The notes under the pieces: model-generated
Database searches by the model: none
What the model was told of the DNA's origin: nothing
Seen by the model: the letters and a program-made list of their open reading frames with translations, nothing else
Shown here: one piece after another, positions 1 through 7,908 of the stretch
How positions within the stretch are numbered: position 1 is the first letter of the stretch
Layout: every line of letters starts with the position of its first letter
Assembly (NCBI RefSeq): GCF_010731115.1
Contig: NZ_AP022616.1
Span: 310,001-374,000 of the forward strand
Direction of reading: 5' to 3'
From: Mycolicibacterium phocaicum
GTDB lineage: Bacteria > Actinomycetota > Actinomycetes > Mycobacteriales > Mycobacteriaceae
DNA length: 64,000 nt
Position numbers and translations under genes: made by a program

Positions 1-1105
1 ACCCCACCACGCCGGCCACCACGGGGCCCGCGGCGATCCCGATGCGCACCGGCACTGGGCGACCCTTCGGATCGGTCAGTTCGCGGACTTCGTCGGCGAA
101 GTCCAGGGCCAGGCAGGCCAGTGCCTCGAGATGATCGGCGCGGCCGTGCGGTATACCGCTGACGACCATGTAGGAGTCCCCGCTCGTCTTGACCTTCTCC
201 AGGCCGTGCCGGTCGACGAGCGCGTCCAGGCCGGTGTAGAGCGTGTCCAGGAACTGGACCAGGTCGGCGGGCGTGGTGTCGCTGGCGCGTTGGGTGTAGC
301 CGGCGATGTCGGCGAAAAGGATTGAGGCGTCGTCGAATTTGTCGGCGATCACCGTGTGCGCGGGATCCTTGAGGCGCTGTGCGATGGACTCCGGGAGGAT
401 GTTCGCCAGCAGCGTCTCGGACCGGAGGTACTCCGCCTGGATGGCGCGCTGGGCGATGGCGTTCTCGCGCAGGACGGACCAGACGGTCGCCATCACGATC
501 AGGCAGCCGGACACCGCCGTGATGACGAACGACACCCGGCCTTCCATCTCGGTCTGCGCTCCGGTGTACGCCGGCACGGTGAATTCCAGGACGCTCGCGG
601 TGACGATGCCGACGGCGGCGACGGCGGCCGCGAATCCCACGTGTTCGAGACCCACGATCAACAGCGTGATGGCGCCTGCCACGGCGAAATACAGCAGAAT
701 GCCGGAGCCCGTGCCGACATTGATGGTCACGACGGTGACCGAGGTGTAGGCGATGAGCACGAATGCCGCTGGCGCGACGAGTTCGCCGAAGCGGTAGAGC
801 GCCGGGACGAGCAGGAACAGTGCGGCGCTGACGATGTTCACCGCACCGATCCACATCGTGTACGGGCCGGTGGACAACGCCTGGAAGGCGAAGAAGACGC
901 TGAGCATCGCGCCGAGGCGGCTGGTGCGGGTCAGGATCCGGCGGCTGCGGGCGACGGTCGGGCTCAGGATGTCGGCGTCCGGGTGCAGGCACTCGCGGAC
1001 GGTCGCGGTCGGTACACACACCGAACGGCGCACGGCGGCGACCAACTCGGCGCTGGCCGGGGTCGCGGTGCCACCGGCGAGGCGAGCGTCATCCATGATC
1101 GCCAT
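1..1105 (-). CDS. cya: Class III adenylate cyclase, membrane-bound (3' end outside window)
   Basis: Makes cAMP from ATP at the inner face of the membrane. The N-terminal half has several hydrophobic segments (about residues 65-210), followed by a linker and a class III cyclase homology domain from about residue 255. Visible catalytic residues are D266 in FADIAGY and D310 in KTSGDSYMVV, 44 apart as in the two metal-binding aspartates of M. tuberculosis Rv1625c, with the substrate lysine K306 four residues before D310. The start ATG at 1105 is followed by an in-frame ATG at 1096. About 368 codons are present and the C-terminus runs off the window. It is transcribed away from the accessory block that separates it from pdtaR. 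Confidence 0.93.
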   Translation of the reverse strand, partial: MAIMDDARLAGGTATPASAELVAAVRRSVCVPTATVRECLHPDADILSPTVARSRRILTRTSRLGAMLSVFFAFQALSTGPYTMWIGAVNIVSAALFLLVPALYRFGELVAPAAFVLIAYTSVTVVTINVGTGSGILLYFAVAGAITLLIVGLEHVGFAAAVAAVGIVTASVLEFTVPAYTGAQTEMEGRVSFVITAVSGCLIVMATVWSVLRENAIAQRAIQAEYLRSETLLANILPESIAQRLKDPAHTVIADKFDDASILFADIAGYTQRASDTTPADLVQFLDTLYTGLDALVDRHGLEKVKTSGDSYMVVSGIPHGRADHLEALACLALDFADEVRELTDPKGRPVPVRIGIAAGPVVAGVVG

Positions 1106-1636
1106 GGACTAAAGGGTAGACGCGCACGGCCGCGTTTGGTGCCCGGCTGCGGATACTCCGCTGACGGCGAAACAGCGGGTCGCCGCGGTACCTCTGGTGA
1201 GGCCGTCCGGAGCGGTTGCGGGACCCCTAATGGCCAGTTGCTCTGGCCAATTAGAGGCGCTCGCTGAGTGGGATATTCGTTGGTACTGGGCGTCCCTTCG
1301 CCGCAGCCGAAAAGTACGTATGGCACGGATCAATATCAAAATTGCCAAATATTCTGCAGTTGCGTCGAATGGCGAGCTGGCGAGAATGGCAAGTGCTGTG
1401 AACTGCAGATATATGCGAAAAATACTTGTCTACTGCAATTATGCAAACCGATATTGATTAGCTACATACGTACATACCAGAAGTATTTAGGACACCTCCA
1501 TATTTGCCTGAAACGCATGATCGGACTATTTCGATCAGATTTCGGATTTGCGCTCCTTTAATTGTTGTCGGAGCAGTAAATTAACTGCCACGCGTCGTCG
1601 CTGAGTGGCGACGACCAGGGCGGAAAGGGGACTGCG
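1106..1636. other. AT-rich intergenic region between cya and a secreted glycosidase gene
   Basis: This 531-bp gap lies between the divergent cya and glycoside hydrolase genes. The part nearest cya has normal composition and holds an imperfect inverted repeat, CTAATGGCCAG at 1227-1237 and CTGGCCAATTAG at 1243-1254 (one bulged A). From about 1310 to 1600 the sequence is only about 40% G+C by eye, far below its surroundings, with many A/T runs. No convincing small gene is seen there. It probably holds the promoter and regulatory region of the gene at 1637. Confidence 0.6.
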
Positions 1637-3634
1637 GTGAACCGTCTGGTCCGTGCTCTCATGCTGAGAGTCGTTGTCGTATTGATGCCGTTGGCAGTCA
1701 TCTGCACCTACAGTCACGTCACCCCGACGCCGCCCCGGTCGGTCGCGGTCGACGTCATCCCCACCGCCGAGATCGATCCGGAGTCGTCGAGCATCGGCAT
1801 CGCCGACTCGAGCCTCTATGGGCTGTCGCCGGCGGAGATCGACAAGACCTTGACCCAACTGCAGTCGATCGGGGTGCAGAACATCCGGGTCTTCGTCCCG
1901 TGGGCGTTGATCAAGATGACGGGTCCCAATGATCTGGCGAATGACGCCAACTGGACCCTCATGAACAACGTGATGGATGCCGCCCGCGCTCACAACATGG
2001 GCGTGCTGGCCGTCATCAGCCACACGCCCTTGTGGGCGGCGCCCAGTGGGACGATCCCGGGTGCGGGCGCGCCCGACCCGGCCGTCTACGCGGACTTCGT
2101 CAAGCAGGTGGCGACGCGGTACGGCGACGTGATCTCCGCGTACGAGGTCTGGAACGAGCCCAACAGCGCCAGCTTTTTCCAGCCGATGGATCCCGTCAAG
2201 TACACCGCGATCCTGAAGGCCGTCTACACCACGCTCAAAGGTGTCAACGGGACCGGAGGTGTCGACCCGACCTCCACCGTGATCGCGGGCGCGCTGGCGC
2301 CGTTGCAGGACTTCTTCGGTCTCACCTCGTCACCGCAGACCTTCCTGGCCGCGATGTATGCCGCTGGCGCCCAGGGCTTTTTCGACGCCATCTCGGTTCA
2401 CCCGTACGAGTTCAATCAGGTGCTGAAGTTCTCGCAGGGCGCGTTGAACCCATTCGCGGCGCTGTACCAGGTGCAGCAGATGCGGGCGATCATGGTGCAG
2501 AACGGTGACAGCGACAAACTGATCTGGGCCACCGAGTACGGCTTCCAGACCGTGCTCGACCAACTCGGTGTCGTCGATCCGACCAGCAACCAGCTGCAGG
2601 CCGATTTCATCCAGGACTTCATCACCACCTGGCGGGCACTGACCTACACCGGCCCGTTGTTCATCTACACCACGCGCGACGGCGTGCCCGGCACGGACAC
2701 CGGTTACGGCATCTTCCAGGCCGACTGGACGGCGAAGCTGGCCGTGAAGGTGATCTCGGACGCCATCGGTCTGCCACCCGTCATCGTCTCGCCGATCGTG
2801 GCCCTGGCCGAATTGATCCAGAAGGCGGTGGCCCAGTTCCAGAAGGCGTTCGCATCGTTCACCACGTCGCTGCAGACCGCGTTCGCCAATGCCGTCAAGG
2901 CGTTCCAGAGCCTGTTGTCGGGCATCTTCAAACCCGCTGCGGCGCAACCGACTACCACCGCGAGCCTGGCGCCTGCTGCCGCGTCGATCAGTTCGGACAC
3001 TCTCTCGGAGGCCAACCGGGCCGCGACGGAACTGAAGTCTCAGGTGGGCGGCGCGAAGGACACTGCCGAGCATGTGAAGGCCGGCGACAAGTCGGAATCG
3101 GGCGACGTCAAGGTCGTTGACGCTGTTGAGCACGACGCCGCCGGTGCAGTCGATCCCAAGGCCGTGGAAACCAAGGTCGACGATCCCAAGGCCGAAGCTC
3201 CCAAGACCGAGGACCCCAAGGCCGAAACTCCCAAGGCTGAAACTCCCAAGGCCGAGCAGCCCAAGGCGGAGACGCCGAAGGAAGAGGCCCCGGCTGAAAC
3301 TCCCAAGGCCGAGACCCCGAAGGCGGAGACCCCGAAGGCCGAGAACCCGAAGGCGGAGACGCCGCAGACCGATTCGCCTGCATCGACGGAGCCGAAGGCC
3401 GCGACCGAGTCCAAGAAGCCGGCCAAAGACGATGCGGCCCAGGACAAGTCGACCGATGGCAAGGCTGGTGACAAGGCGGGCACCAAGGGCAAGTCGGGCA
3501 AGAAGCCGGGCAAGACAAAGAAGCCGGCCCCCGCTGCCAGCGAACCGTCGAAGCCGACGGGGCGGTCCAACAGCGACACCGGTGGCAAGACCTCGGCGAC
3601 GGACGGCAAGCCACAGCAGCACCAGGGCGCATAG
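1637..3634 (+). CDS. Secreted GH39-like (PslG-type) glycoside hydrolase with Lys/Pro/Ala-rich tail
   Basis: Starts at GTG 1637 behind a GGAAAGGGG purine tract. Residues 1-40 form an export signal or membrane anchor. Residues about 50-375 form a clan GH-A TIM barrel with the acid/base glutamate E174 in VWNEPNS and the nucleophile E300 in WATEYGF. This pattern is seen in GH39 and PslG-like enzymes that cut extracellular polysaccharide. Residues about 380-665 are low-complexity, first Ala-rich, then many PKAE(T/N/Q) repeats, then a very basic Gly/Lys/Ser end. The substrate is unknown. The basic tail could bind anionic cell-envelope polymer. It is monocistronic, with an unusually AT-rich upstream region. 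Confidence 0.8.
   Translation: MNRLVRALMLRVVVVLMPLAVICTYSHVTPTPPRSVAVDVIPTAEIDPESSSIGIADSSLYGLSPAEIDKTLTQLQSIGVQNIRVFVPWALIKMTGPNDLANDANWTLMNNVMDAARAHNMGVLAVISHTPLWAAPSGTIPGAGAPDPAVYADFVKQVATRYGDVISAYEVWNEPNSASFFQPMDPVKYTAILKAVYTTLKGVNGTGGVDPTSTVIAGALAPLQDFFGLTSSPQTFLAAMYAAGAQGFFDAISVHPYEFNQVLKFSQGALNPFAALYQVQQMRAIMVQNGDSDKLIWATEYGFQTVLDQLGVVDPTSNQLQADFIQDFITTWRALTYTGPLFIYTTRDGVPGTDTGYGIFQADWTAKLAVKVISDAIGLPPVIVSPIVALAELIQKAVAQFQKAFASFTTSLQTAFANAVKAFQSLLSGIFKPAAAQPTTTASLAPAAASISSDTLSEANRAATELKSQVGGAKDTAEHVKAGDKSESGDVKVVDAVEHDAAGAVDPKAVETKVDDPKAEAPKTEDPKAETPKAETPKAEQPKAETPKEEAPAETPKAETPKAETPKAENPKAETPQTDSPASTEPKAATESKKPAKDDAAQDKSTDGKAGDKAGTKGKSGKKPGKTKKPAPAASEPSKPTGRSNSDTGGKTSATDGKPQQHQGA
3182..3366 (+). 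repeat. In-gene PKAE(T) repeat tract
   Basis: A run of 4-6-residue units (PKAET, PKAEQ, PKAEN, PKTED and variants) coded by near-identical CCCAAGGCCGAAACT-type DNA units inside the glycosidase gene. Such tracts expand and contract by slippage, so length variation between strains is expected. Confidence 0.8.
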
Positions 3635-3698
3635 CCCGGGTCTGAGCGAGGCCTCCCTGGCGTGTCAGGCGCCGGGGAGGCCGCGCAGTTTGTGCGGC

Positions 3699-4238
3699 TC
3701 AGACCGAGTAGATCGGGGCGCCGATGCCGGACATCGTCGCCCGGAGGCGGTGTGCGATATCCCGGTCCAGCGCAACGAGATTCGCGGCGAAGTGCCGGAT
3801 GTCGGCGGAGTGGTCGTCGGCCATCGACTCGCGTGACTCGCGTTCGCGGGCCACGAACCGGTACCTGACCTCGGTCACCGACAGGTCTTCAGCGACCGCG
3901 AACTCATTGGTGCGTGCTTCGTCAATTGCGTTGAGCGCCAGTCGTTTGACGTCAGAGAGCGACGACGCGCCTGTGTGCGCGATACTGGCGGCGGCCCGCA
4001 GCGCGTCGGCCGATCCGCGGACCTTGACCAGATCACGCCAGGCGATGTCCTGCGCGTTCTCCGCTGCGCTGCCTTCCCACGTGGTGCCGCCGGGGCGCAG
4101 GGTGCCCTGCCAGACCTCGTGGAACGAGTTCTCCCACAGGTCGGCGGTCTTGTTCCATTGCGCGGCAGCGTCGACCAGGTGTTGCACATCCCAAGCGGTG
4201 ATCTGCGCCAGCGTCGGCAATTCCAATTCGGCCATCAT
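3699..4238 (-). CDS. WXG100-like helical protein, probable type VII secretion substrate
   Basis: A 179-residue, mostly helical protein starting MMAELELPTLAQI, with a WEGSAAENAQ motif near residues 54-63 that resembles the W-x-G turn of ESX substrates. It is followed by long charged helices and no recognisable toxin or enzyme domain. It starts two bases after the stop of the EspC-like gene (4241-4513), so the two are surely co-transcribed and probably co-fold. Longer actinobacterial relatives often carry a C-terminal effector; here the protein simply ends. Function unknown; the secretion assignment is inferred from motif and pairing. Confidence 0.6.
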   Translation of the reverse strand: MMAELELPTLAQITAWDVQHLVDAAAQWNKTADLWENSFHEVWQGTLRPGGTTWEGSAAENAQDIAWRDLVKVRGSADALRAAASIAHTGASSLSDVKRLALNAIDEARTNEFAVAEDLSVTEVRYRFVARERESRESMADDHSADIRHFAANLVALDRDIAHRLRATMSGIGAPIYSV

Positions 4239-4240
4239 GA

Positions 4241-4513
4241 CTATTCCGCCAGTGCTGCCGAGGCGGCGCTGTCGGAGTCGGTATAAGCGCGTCCGGCGGC
4301 GGTCAGTGTGGCGGCAACAGACCAGATCCGTTCGGCATGTGCGGCGGACGCCGCGTCAACGCGCGACTGGATCTCGGCGACGACATCCGCGGTGGACTGA
4401 CCGGCGGGCAGCGGCGCACCGCTGATGGTGTGTGCCGACAGCGCCTGGGCATGCTGCTCGAGTTGGCCGGCAACGGCGAACAATCCATCCGCAGTGACTC
4501 GCAGTGCCCCCAT
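4241..4513 (-). CDS. EspC-like (DUF2580-type) small ESX-associated protein
   Basis: A 90-residue Ala-rich helical protein. Its start, MGALRVTADGLFAVAGQLEQHA, is typical of EspC/DUF2580 proteins, small partners of type VII secretion substrates. The ATG at 4513 lies only 23 bases after the encoded CCA of the upstream tRNA-Leu gene in the same orientation, with no strong ribosome site, so translation may follow processing of a joint tRNA-mRNA transcript. It is the first gene of a two-gene unit with the WXG100-like gene. No ESX core genes are in the window, so secretion would rely on a system encoded elsewhere. Confidence 0.65.
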   Translation of the reverse strand: MGALRVTADGLFAVAGQLEQHAQALSAHTISGAPLPAGQSTADVVAEIQSRVDAASAAHAERIWSVAATLTAAGRAYTDSDSAASAALAE

Positions 4514-4536
4514 GCCTGCAGTTTAGCGGCGAGCTT

Positions 4537-4613
4537 TGGTGCCCTCGGTGAGATTCGAACTCACACTGCACGGGTTTTGAATCCGTTTCCTCTGCCAGTT
4601 GGGATACGAGGGC
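4537..4613 (-). tRNA. tRNA-Leu (anticodon CAA), CCA encoded
   Basis: Read on the minus strand. The acceptor stem GCCCTCG/CGAGGGC, T-arm GTGAG-TTCGAAT-CTCAC, discriminator A and genomic CCA are all clear. The anticodon loop TTCAAAA gives CAA, a leucine anticodon. The variable loop is only about 5 nt (GCAGT), whereas leucine tRNAs normally carry a long variable arm, and the anticodon stem ends in an A-C mismatch. The identity call rests on the anticodon and A73. Confidence 0.85.
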
Positions 4614-4722
4614 GTTGCAACCCGTTGTTGGGTGGCGGTGTACCACCATAGTTGATGTGATTCTGGCGGCGACGGCGCGCCCCGAGGTCGCCTCAGCGGC
4701 CACCTCACGCGACAATGTTGTG

Positions 4723-5355
4723 ATGACCGGTCCAACAACTGATGACGTCACACCGCGCCGTGTTCTCGTGGCCGAGGATGAAGCGCTCATCCGGCTGGAC
4801 CTGGCGGAGATGCTCCGCGACGAGGGCTACGAGATCGTCGGCGAGGCCGGCGACGGCCAGGAGGCCGTTGAACTCGCCGAGCAGCTGAAGCCGGATCTCG
4901 TGATCATGGACGTGAAAATGCCACGCCGCGATGGCATCGACGCGGCCTCCGAGATTGCCGCCAAGCGCATCGCGCCCATCGTGATCCTGACCGCGTTTTC
5001 GCAGCGTGAGCTGGTCGAACGCGCCCGCGACGCCGGTGCCATGGCCTACCTGGTCAAGCCGTTCTCGATCACCGATCTGGTGCCGGCCATCGAGGTCGCG
5101 GTCAGCCGGTTCGGCGAGCTGACGGCGTTGGAGAAGGAAGTCCTGTCGCTGTCGGACCGCTTGGAGACCCGCAAGCTCGTCGAGCGCGCCAAGGGCATCC
5201 TGCAGACCAAGCAGGGTATGACCGAACCCGAGGCGTTCAAGTGGATTCAGCGGGCCGCCATGGACCGGCGCACCACCATGAAGCGGGTGGCCGAAGTGGT
5301 CGTCGAGACGCTGGATCCGCCGGCCGCGGAAACGACGGAGCCGTCAGCCGACTGA
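4723..5355 (+). CDS. pdtaR: ANTAR-domain RNA-binding response regulator
   Basis: Ortholog of Rv1626. It is the response regulator of the PdtaS-PdtaR two-component system and acts on RNA as an antiterminator rather than on DNA. The receiver domain (about residues 12-130) has the phosphoacceptor D63 in VIMDVKMP, the conserved T in ILTAF and K in LVKPF. A coiled linker leads to a C-terminal ANTAR three-helix domain (about 140-200; ERAKGILQTKQGMTEPEAF). I chose ATG 4723 (MTGPTTDD) because it matches the family start; the frame stays open upstream to 4615 but that part is not family-like. The tRNA-Leu gene is divergent from it. PdtaS is not in the window. Confidence 0.95.
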   Translation: MTGPTTDDVTPRRVLVAEDEALIRLDLAEMLRDEGYEIVGEAGDGQEAVELAEQLKPDLVIMDVKMPRRDGIDAASEIAAKRIAPIVILTAFSQRELVERARDAGAMAYLVKPFSITDLVPAIEVAVSRFGELTALEKEVLSLSDRLETRKLVERAKGILQTKQGMTEPEAFKWIQRAAMDRRTTMKRVAEVVVETLDPPAAETTEPSAD

Positions 5356-5562
5356 GTCTCGGGATGCCGCGGCGTTAACTCTGTGTTTCGGGCCGCAGCA
5401 TTTGCACAGGTCCGATAAAGACAACGTCGGCGAGCATCGCTCAACAGCGCGTATCGCCGCGCCGTGTTGGTTACTGTCTACGCGAAGTACCGGATGTCGG
5501 CCCCACCTGCGAAGAGTGCAGGCCGCGTCCGGTGCCACGTAACCATGACCCGGAGGTGAAGC

Positions 5563-6777
5563 GTGCGCAGTCGCGTAGCTCGTAATGCTCTTGCAGTCGG
5601 CAGTGCCGGTCTGATCGTGTTCGGTCTGGCGGGATGCAGCCAGTCTGATCCGAAGCAGAGCGGCGCGGCCGGCTCGAATCTCAAGATCGTCGAACAGGTC
5701 CAGATCGACGAGAACGGCGGCGAGGTCAAGGGCGCCACGGGCGCGACGCCGGCCGATCCCGCCGGCGACGGCAAGGCCACCTGCCCGCCGGTTTCCATCG
5801 CCATGGCGGGCGCGCTGAACGGTCCCGATGCCGCACTGGGCATCAACATCAAGGACGGCGTGCAGCTGGCCATCGACAAGCACAACGCGGCCAACCCGGG
5901 TTGCCAGGTGACGCTCAAGACCTTCGACACCGAAGGCGACCCCCAGAAGGCGACGGCCATCGCGCCTCAGATCGTCGATGACAAGTTCACCATCGGTCTG
6001 GTCGGCCCGGCGTTCTCGGGCGAGACGAAGGCCACCGGCACGGTCTTCGACCAGGCCGGCCTGGTCGCGGCCACCGCGTCGGCCACCAACGTGACGCTGA
6101 GTGAGAACGGCTGGAAGACCTTCTTCCGTGGCCTGGCCAATGACGGTGTGCAGGGTCCGTCGGTCGCGAACTACCTGAAGAACACCCTCAAGTACAAGAA
6201 GGTCTGCGTCGTCGACGACAGCACCGACTACGGCTTGGGCCTGGCCACCGCGGTGCGTACCACGCTGGGACCGGTCGCGGACTCGGCGTGCAACATCTCG
6301 GTCAAGAAGGGCGACAAGGACTTCTCGGCCGCCGTCACCCAGATCAAGGGCGCCGCACCGGACGCGATCTTCTACAGCGGGTACTACGCCGAGGCCGCGA
6401 CGTTCGCTCAGCAGCTCAAGGACGGCGGCGTGACCGCGACGTTCGCCAGCGCCGACGGCACGAAGGACCCCGAGTTCGTCAAGCAGGGCGGCGAGGCCAC
6501 CAAGGGCGCCATCCTGTCGTGCCCGTGCGGACCGGCGAGTAAGCAGTTCGCCGAGGAGTACACCAAGAAGTTCGGCCAGGAGCCCGGCACCTACAGCACC
6601 GAGGGCTACGACCTGGGCACCATCCTGGTCAAGGGCATCGACTCGGGCGCCGTCACCCGGCCCGCACTGCTGGACTTCGTGACCAAGTACGAAGGTCAGG
6701 GCGTGGCGCGCAAGTACCAGTGGAACAACAAGGGTGAGCTGACCACCAACCTCATCTGGATCTACAAGGTCCAGTAG
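5563..6777 (+). CDS. livK: Branched-chain amino acid ABC transporter, substrate-binding lipoprotein
   Basis: Extracytoplasmic solute receptor of a high-affinity branched-chain amino acid importer. The signal peptide ends in the lipobox LAGC (lipidated C25), followed by a periplasmic type I binding-protein fold (ANF receptor) to residue 404. GTG 5563 has a strong GGAGGTGAA site just upstream. It is the first gene of livKHMGF. The insertion with extra cysteines (ATCPP, NPGCQ, SCPCGP) is common in actinobacterial versions. The block is absent at this locus in M. tuberculosis as I recall, but usual in fast growers. Confidence 0.93.
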   Translation: MRSRVARNALAVGSAGLIVFGLAGCSQSDPKQSGAAGSNLKIVEQVQIDENGGEVKGATGATPADPAGDGKATCPPVSIAMAGALNGPDAALGINIKDGVQLAIDKHNAANPGCQVTLKTFDTEGDPQKATAIAPQIVDDKFTIGLVGPAFSGETKATGTVFDQAGLVAATASATNVTLSENGWKTFFRGLANDGVQGPSVANYLKNTLKYKKVCVVDDSTDYGLGLATAVRTTLGPVADSACNISVKKGDKDFSAAVTQIKGAAPDAIFYSGYYAEAATFAQQLKDGGVTATFASADGTKDPEFVKQGGEATKGAILSCPCGPASKQFAEEYTKKFGQEPGTYSTEGYDLGTILVKGIDSGAVTRPALLDFVTKYEGQGVARKYQWNNKGELTTNLIWIYKVQ

Positions 6778-6786
6778 GAACCTGCA

Positions 6787-6828
6787 GGCGACGACGCGTC
6801 CGGACCCAGTGCCGGGCGCGTCGTCGTT
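6787..6828 (+). terminator. Long stable hairpin between livK and livH
   Basis: About 17 bp of stem: CGACGACGCG at 6789-6798 pairs with CGCGTCGTCG at 6817-6826, and the stem continues inward to an 8-base loop. No U-tract follows (TTCCTGG). It probably acts as an intra-operon partial terminator or as an mRNA 3'-end stabiliser, giving more binding protein than permease. Confidence 0.7.
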
Positions 6829-6870
6829 CCTGGACTCTCACCACCGCGATAACCGAGGAGCCGCCACCCG

Positions 6871-7908
6871 ATGACATCCGACTGCGTCGGCCACTACGTG
6901 TGCACCGCGGCCAACATCAATTTCAACGTCGACAACCTGGTGAACGGGTTCTGGCAGTTGACGATTGACGGGTTGTCGTGGGGCGCCATCTATGCCCTCG
7001 TCGCCGTCGGCTACACCTTGGTGTTCGGCGTGCTGCGACTCATCAACTTCGCGCACTCGGAAATCTTCATGCTCGGCATGTTCGGCGCCTACTTCGCGCT
7101 GGAGGTCATTCTCGGCTTCAAGCCCAGCGGAAATGCCTACAACCTCGGCGTCGGGTTGACGATCTTCTACCTGGGCGTCGCCATGGTGGTCGCGATGCTG
7201 GTCTCCGGCGCCGCGGCCGTCGGCCTGGAGGTGGTGGCCTACCGCCCACTGCGCCGCCGCAATGCGCGCGGGCTGACATTCCTCATCACCGCCATCGGCA
7301 TGTCGTTCGTCCTGCAGGAATTCGTGCACTTCGTGCTCCCGAAAATCCTCAAGGGTTTCGGCGGCAGCAATGCGCAACAGCCGATCATCCTGGTGCAACC
7401 CAAAACTCAGTTCACGCTCTTCAGTGCGAACATCTCGAACGTCACCATCGTCATCGTCGTGGCGGCCATCGTGCTGGCGCTGCTGACCGACATCGCGCTC
7501 AACCGCACCAAGTTCGGCCGCGGCATCCGCGCCGTCGCGCAGGATCCGACGACCGCCACCCTCATGGGCGTCTCCCGGGAGCGCATCATCATGACGACGT
7601 TCCTCATCGGTGGCCTGCTCGCGGGCGCCGCCGCGCTGCTCTACACCCTGAAGGTGCCGCAGGGCATCATCTACTCGGGCGGATTCCTGTTGGGAATCAA
7701 GGCATTCTCGGCCGCGGTGCTCGGCGGCATCGGCAACCTGCGGGGCGCGCTCCTCGGTGGCTTGATCCTCGGCATCATGGAGAACTACGGCCAGGCGTTC
7801 TTCGGCACGCAATGGCGCGACGTGGTGGCTTTCGTCCTCCTCGTGCTGGTGCTGCTGATCCGTCCCACCGGGATACTCGGTGAAAGTCTCGGGAAGGCGC
7901 GAGCATGA
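6871..7908 (+). CDS. livH: Branched-chain amino acid ABC transporter permease LivH
   Basis: One of two inner-membrane permeases forming the translocation channel of the Liv importer. A 345-residue polytopic protein with about eight hydrophobic segments and the family patterns WGAIYALVAVGYTLVFGVLRLINFAH near the start and AVLGGIGNLRGALLGG near residues 285-300. Start ATG 6871 with GAGGAG ten bases upstream. Its end overlaps the livM start by four bases (ATGA), indicating coupled translation. Confidence 0.94.
   Translation: MTSDCVGHYVCTAANINFNVDNLVNGFWQLTIDGLSWGAIYALVAVGYTLVFGVLRLINFAHSEIFMLGMFGAYFALEVILGFKPSGNAYNLGVGLTIFYLGVAMVVAMLVSGAAAVGLEVVAYRPLRRRNARGLTFLITAIGMSFVLQEFVHFVLPKILKGFGGSNAQQPIILVQPKTQFTLFSANISNVTIVIVVAAIVLALLTDIALNRTKFGRGIRAVAQDPTTATLMGVSRERIIMTTFLIGGLLAGAAALLYTLKVPQGIIYSGGFLLGIKAFSAAVLGGIGNLRGALLGGLILGIMENYGQAFFGTQWRDVVAFVLLVLVLLIRPTGILGESLGKARA

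Noticed and set aside
1268..1561. 97-residue reading frame in the AT-rich gap upstream of the glycosidase
   Set aside because: Cys/Tyr/Ile-rich composition unlike mycobacterial proteins, no ribosome site, no family resemblance; more likely non-coding regulatory DNA.
3152..3366. CRISPR-like direct repeats
   Set aside because: Units are 15 bp, in frame and without spacers; they are the coding repeats of the PKAE tail. No CRISPR array was found in the window.
2330..3622. Long antisense frame opposite the glycosidase
   Set aside because: Arises from the codon bias and repeats of the sense gene; Leu/Gly/Arg repeats mirror the PKAE tract and no domain is recognisable.
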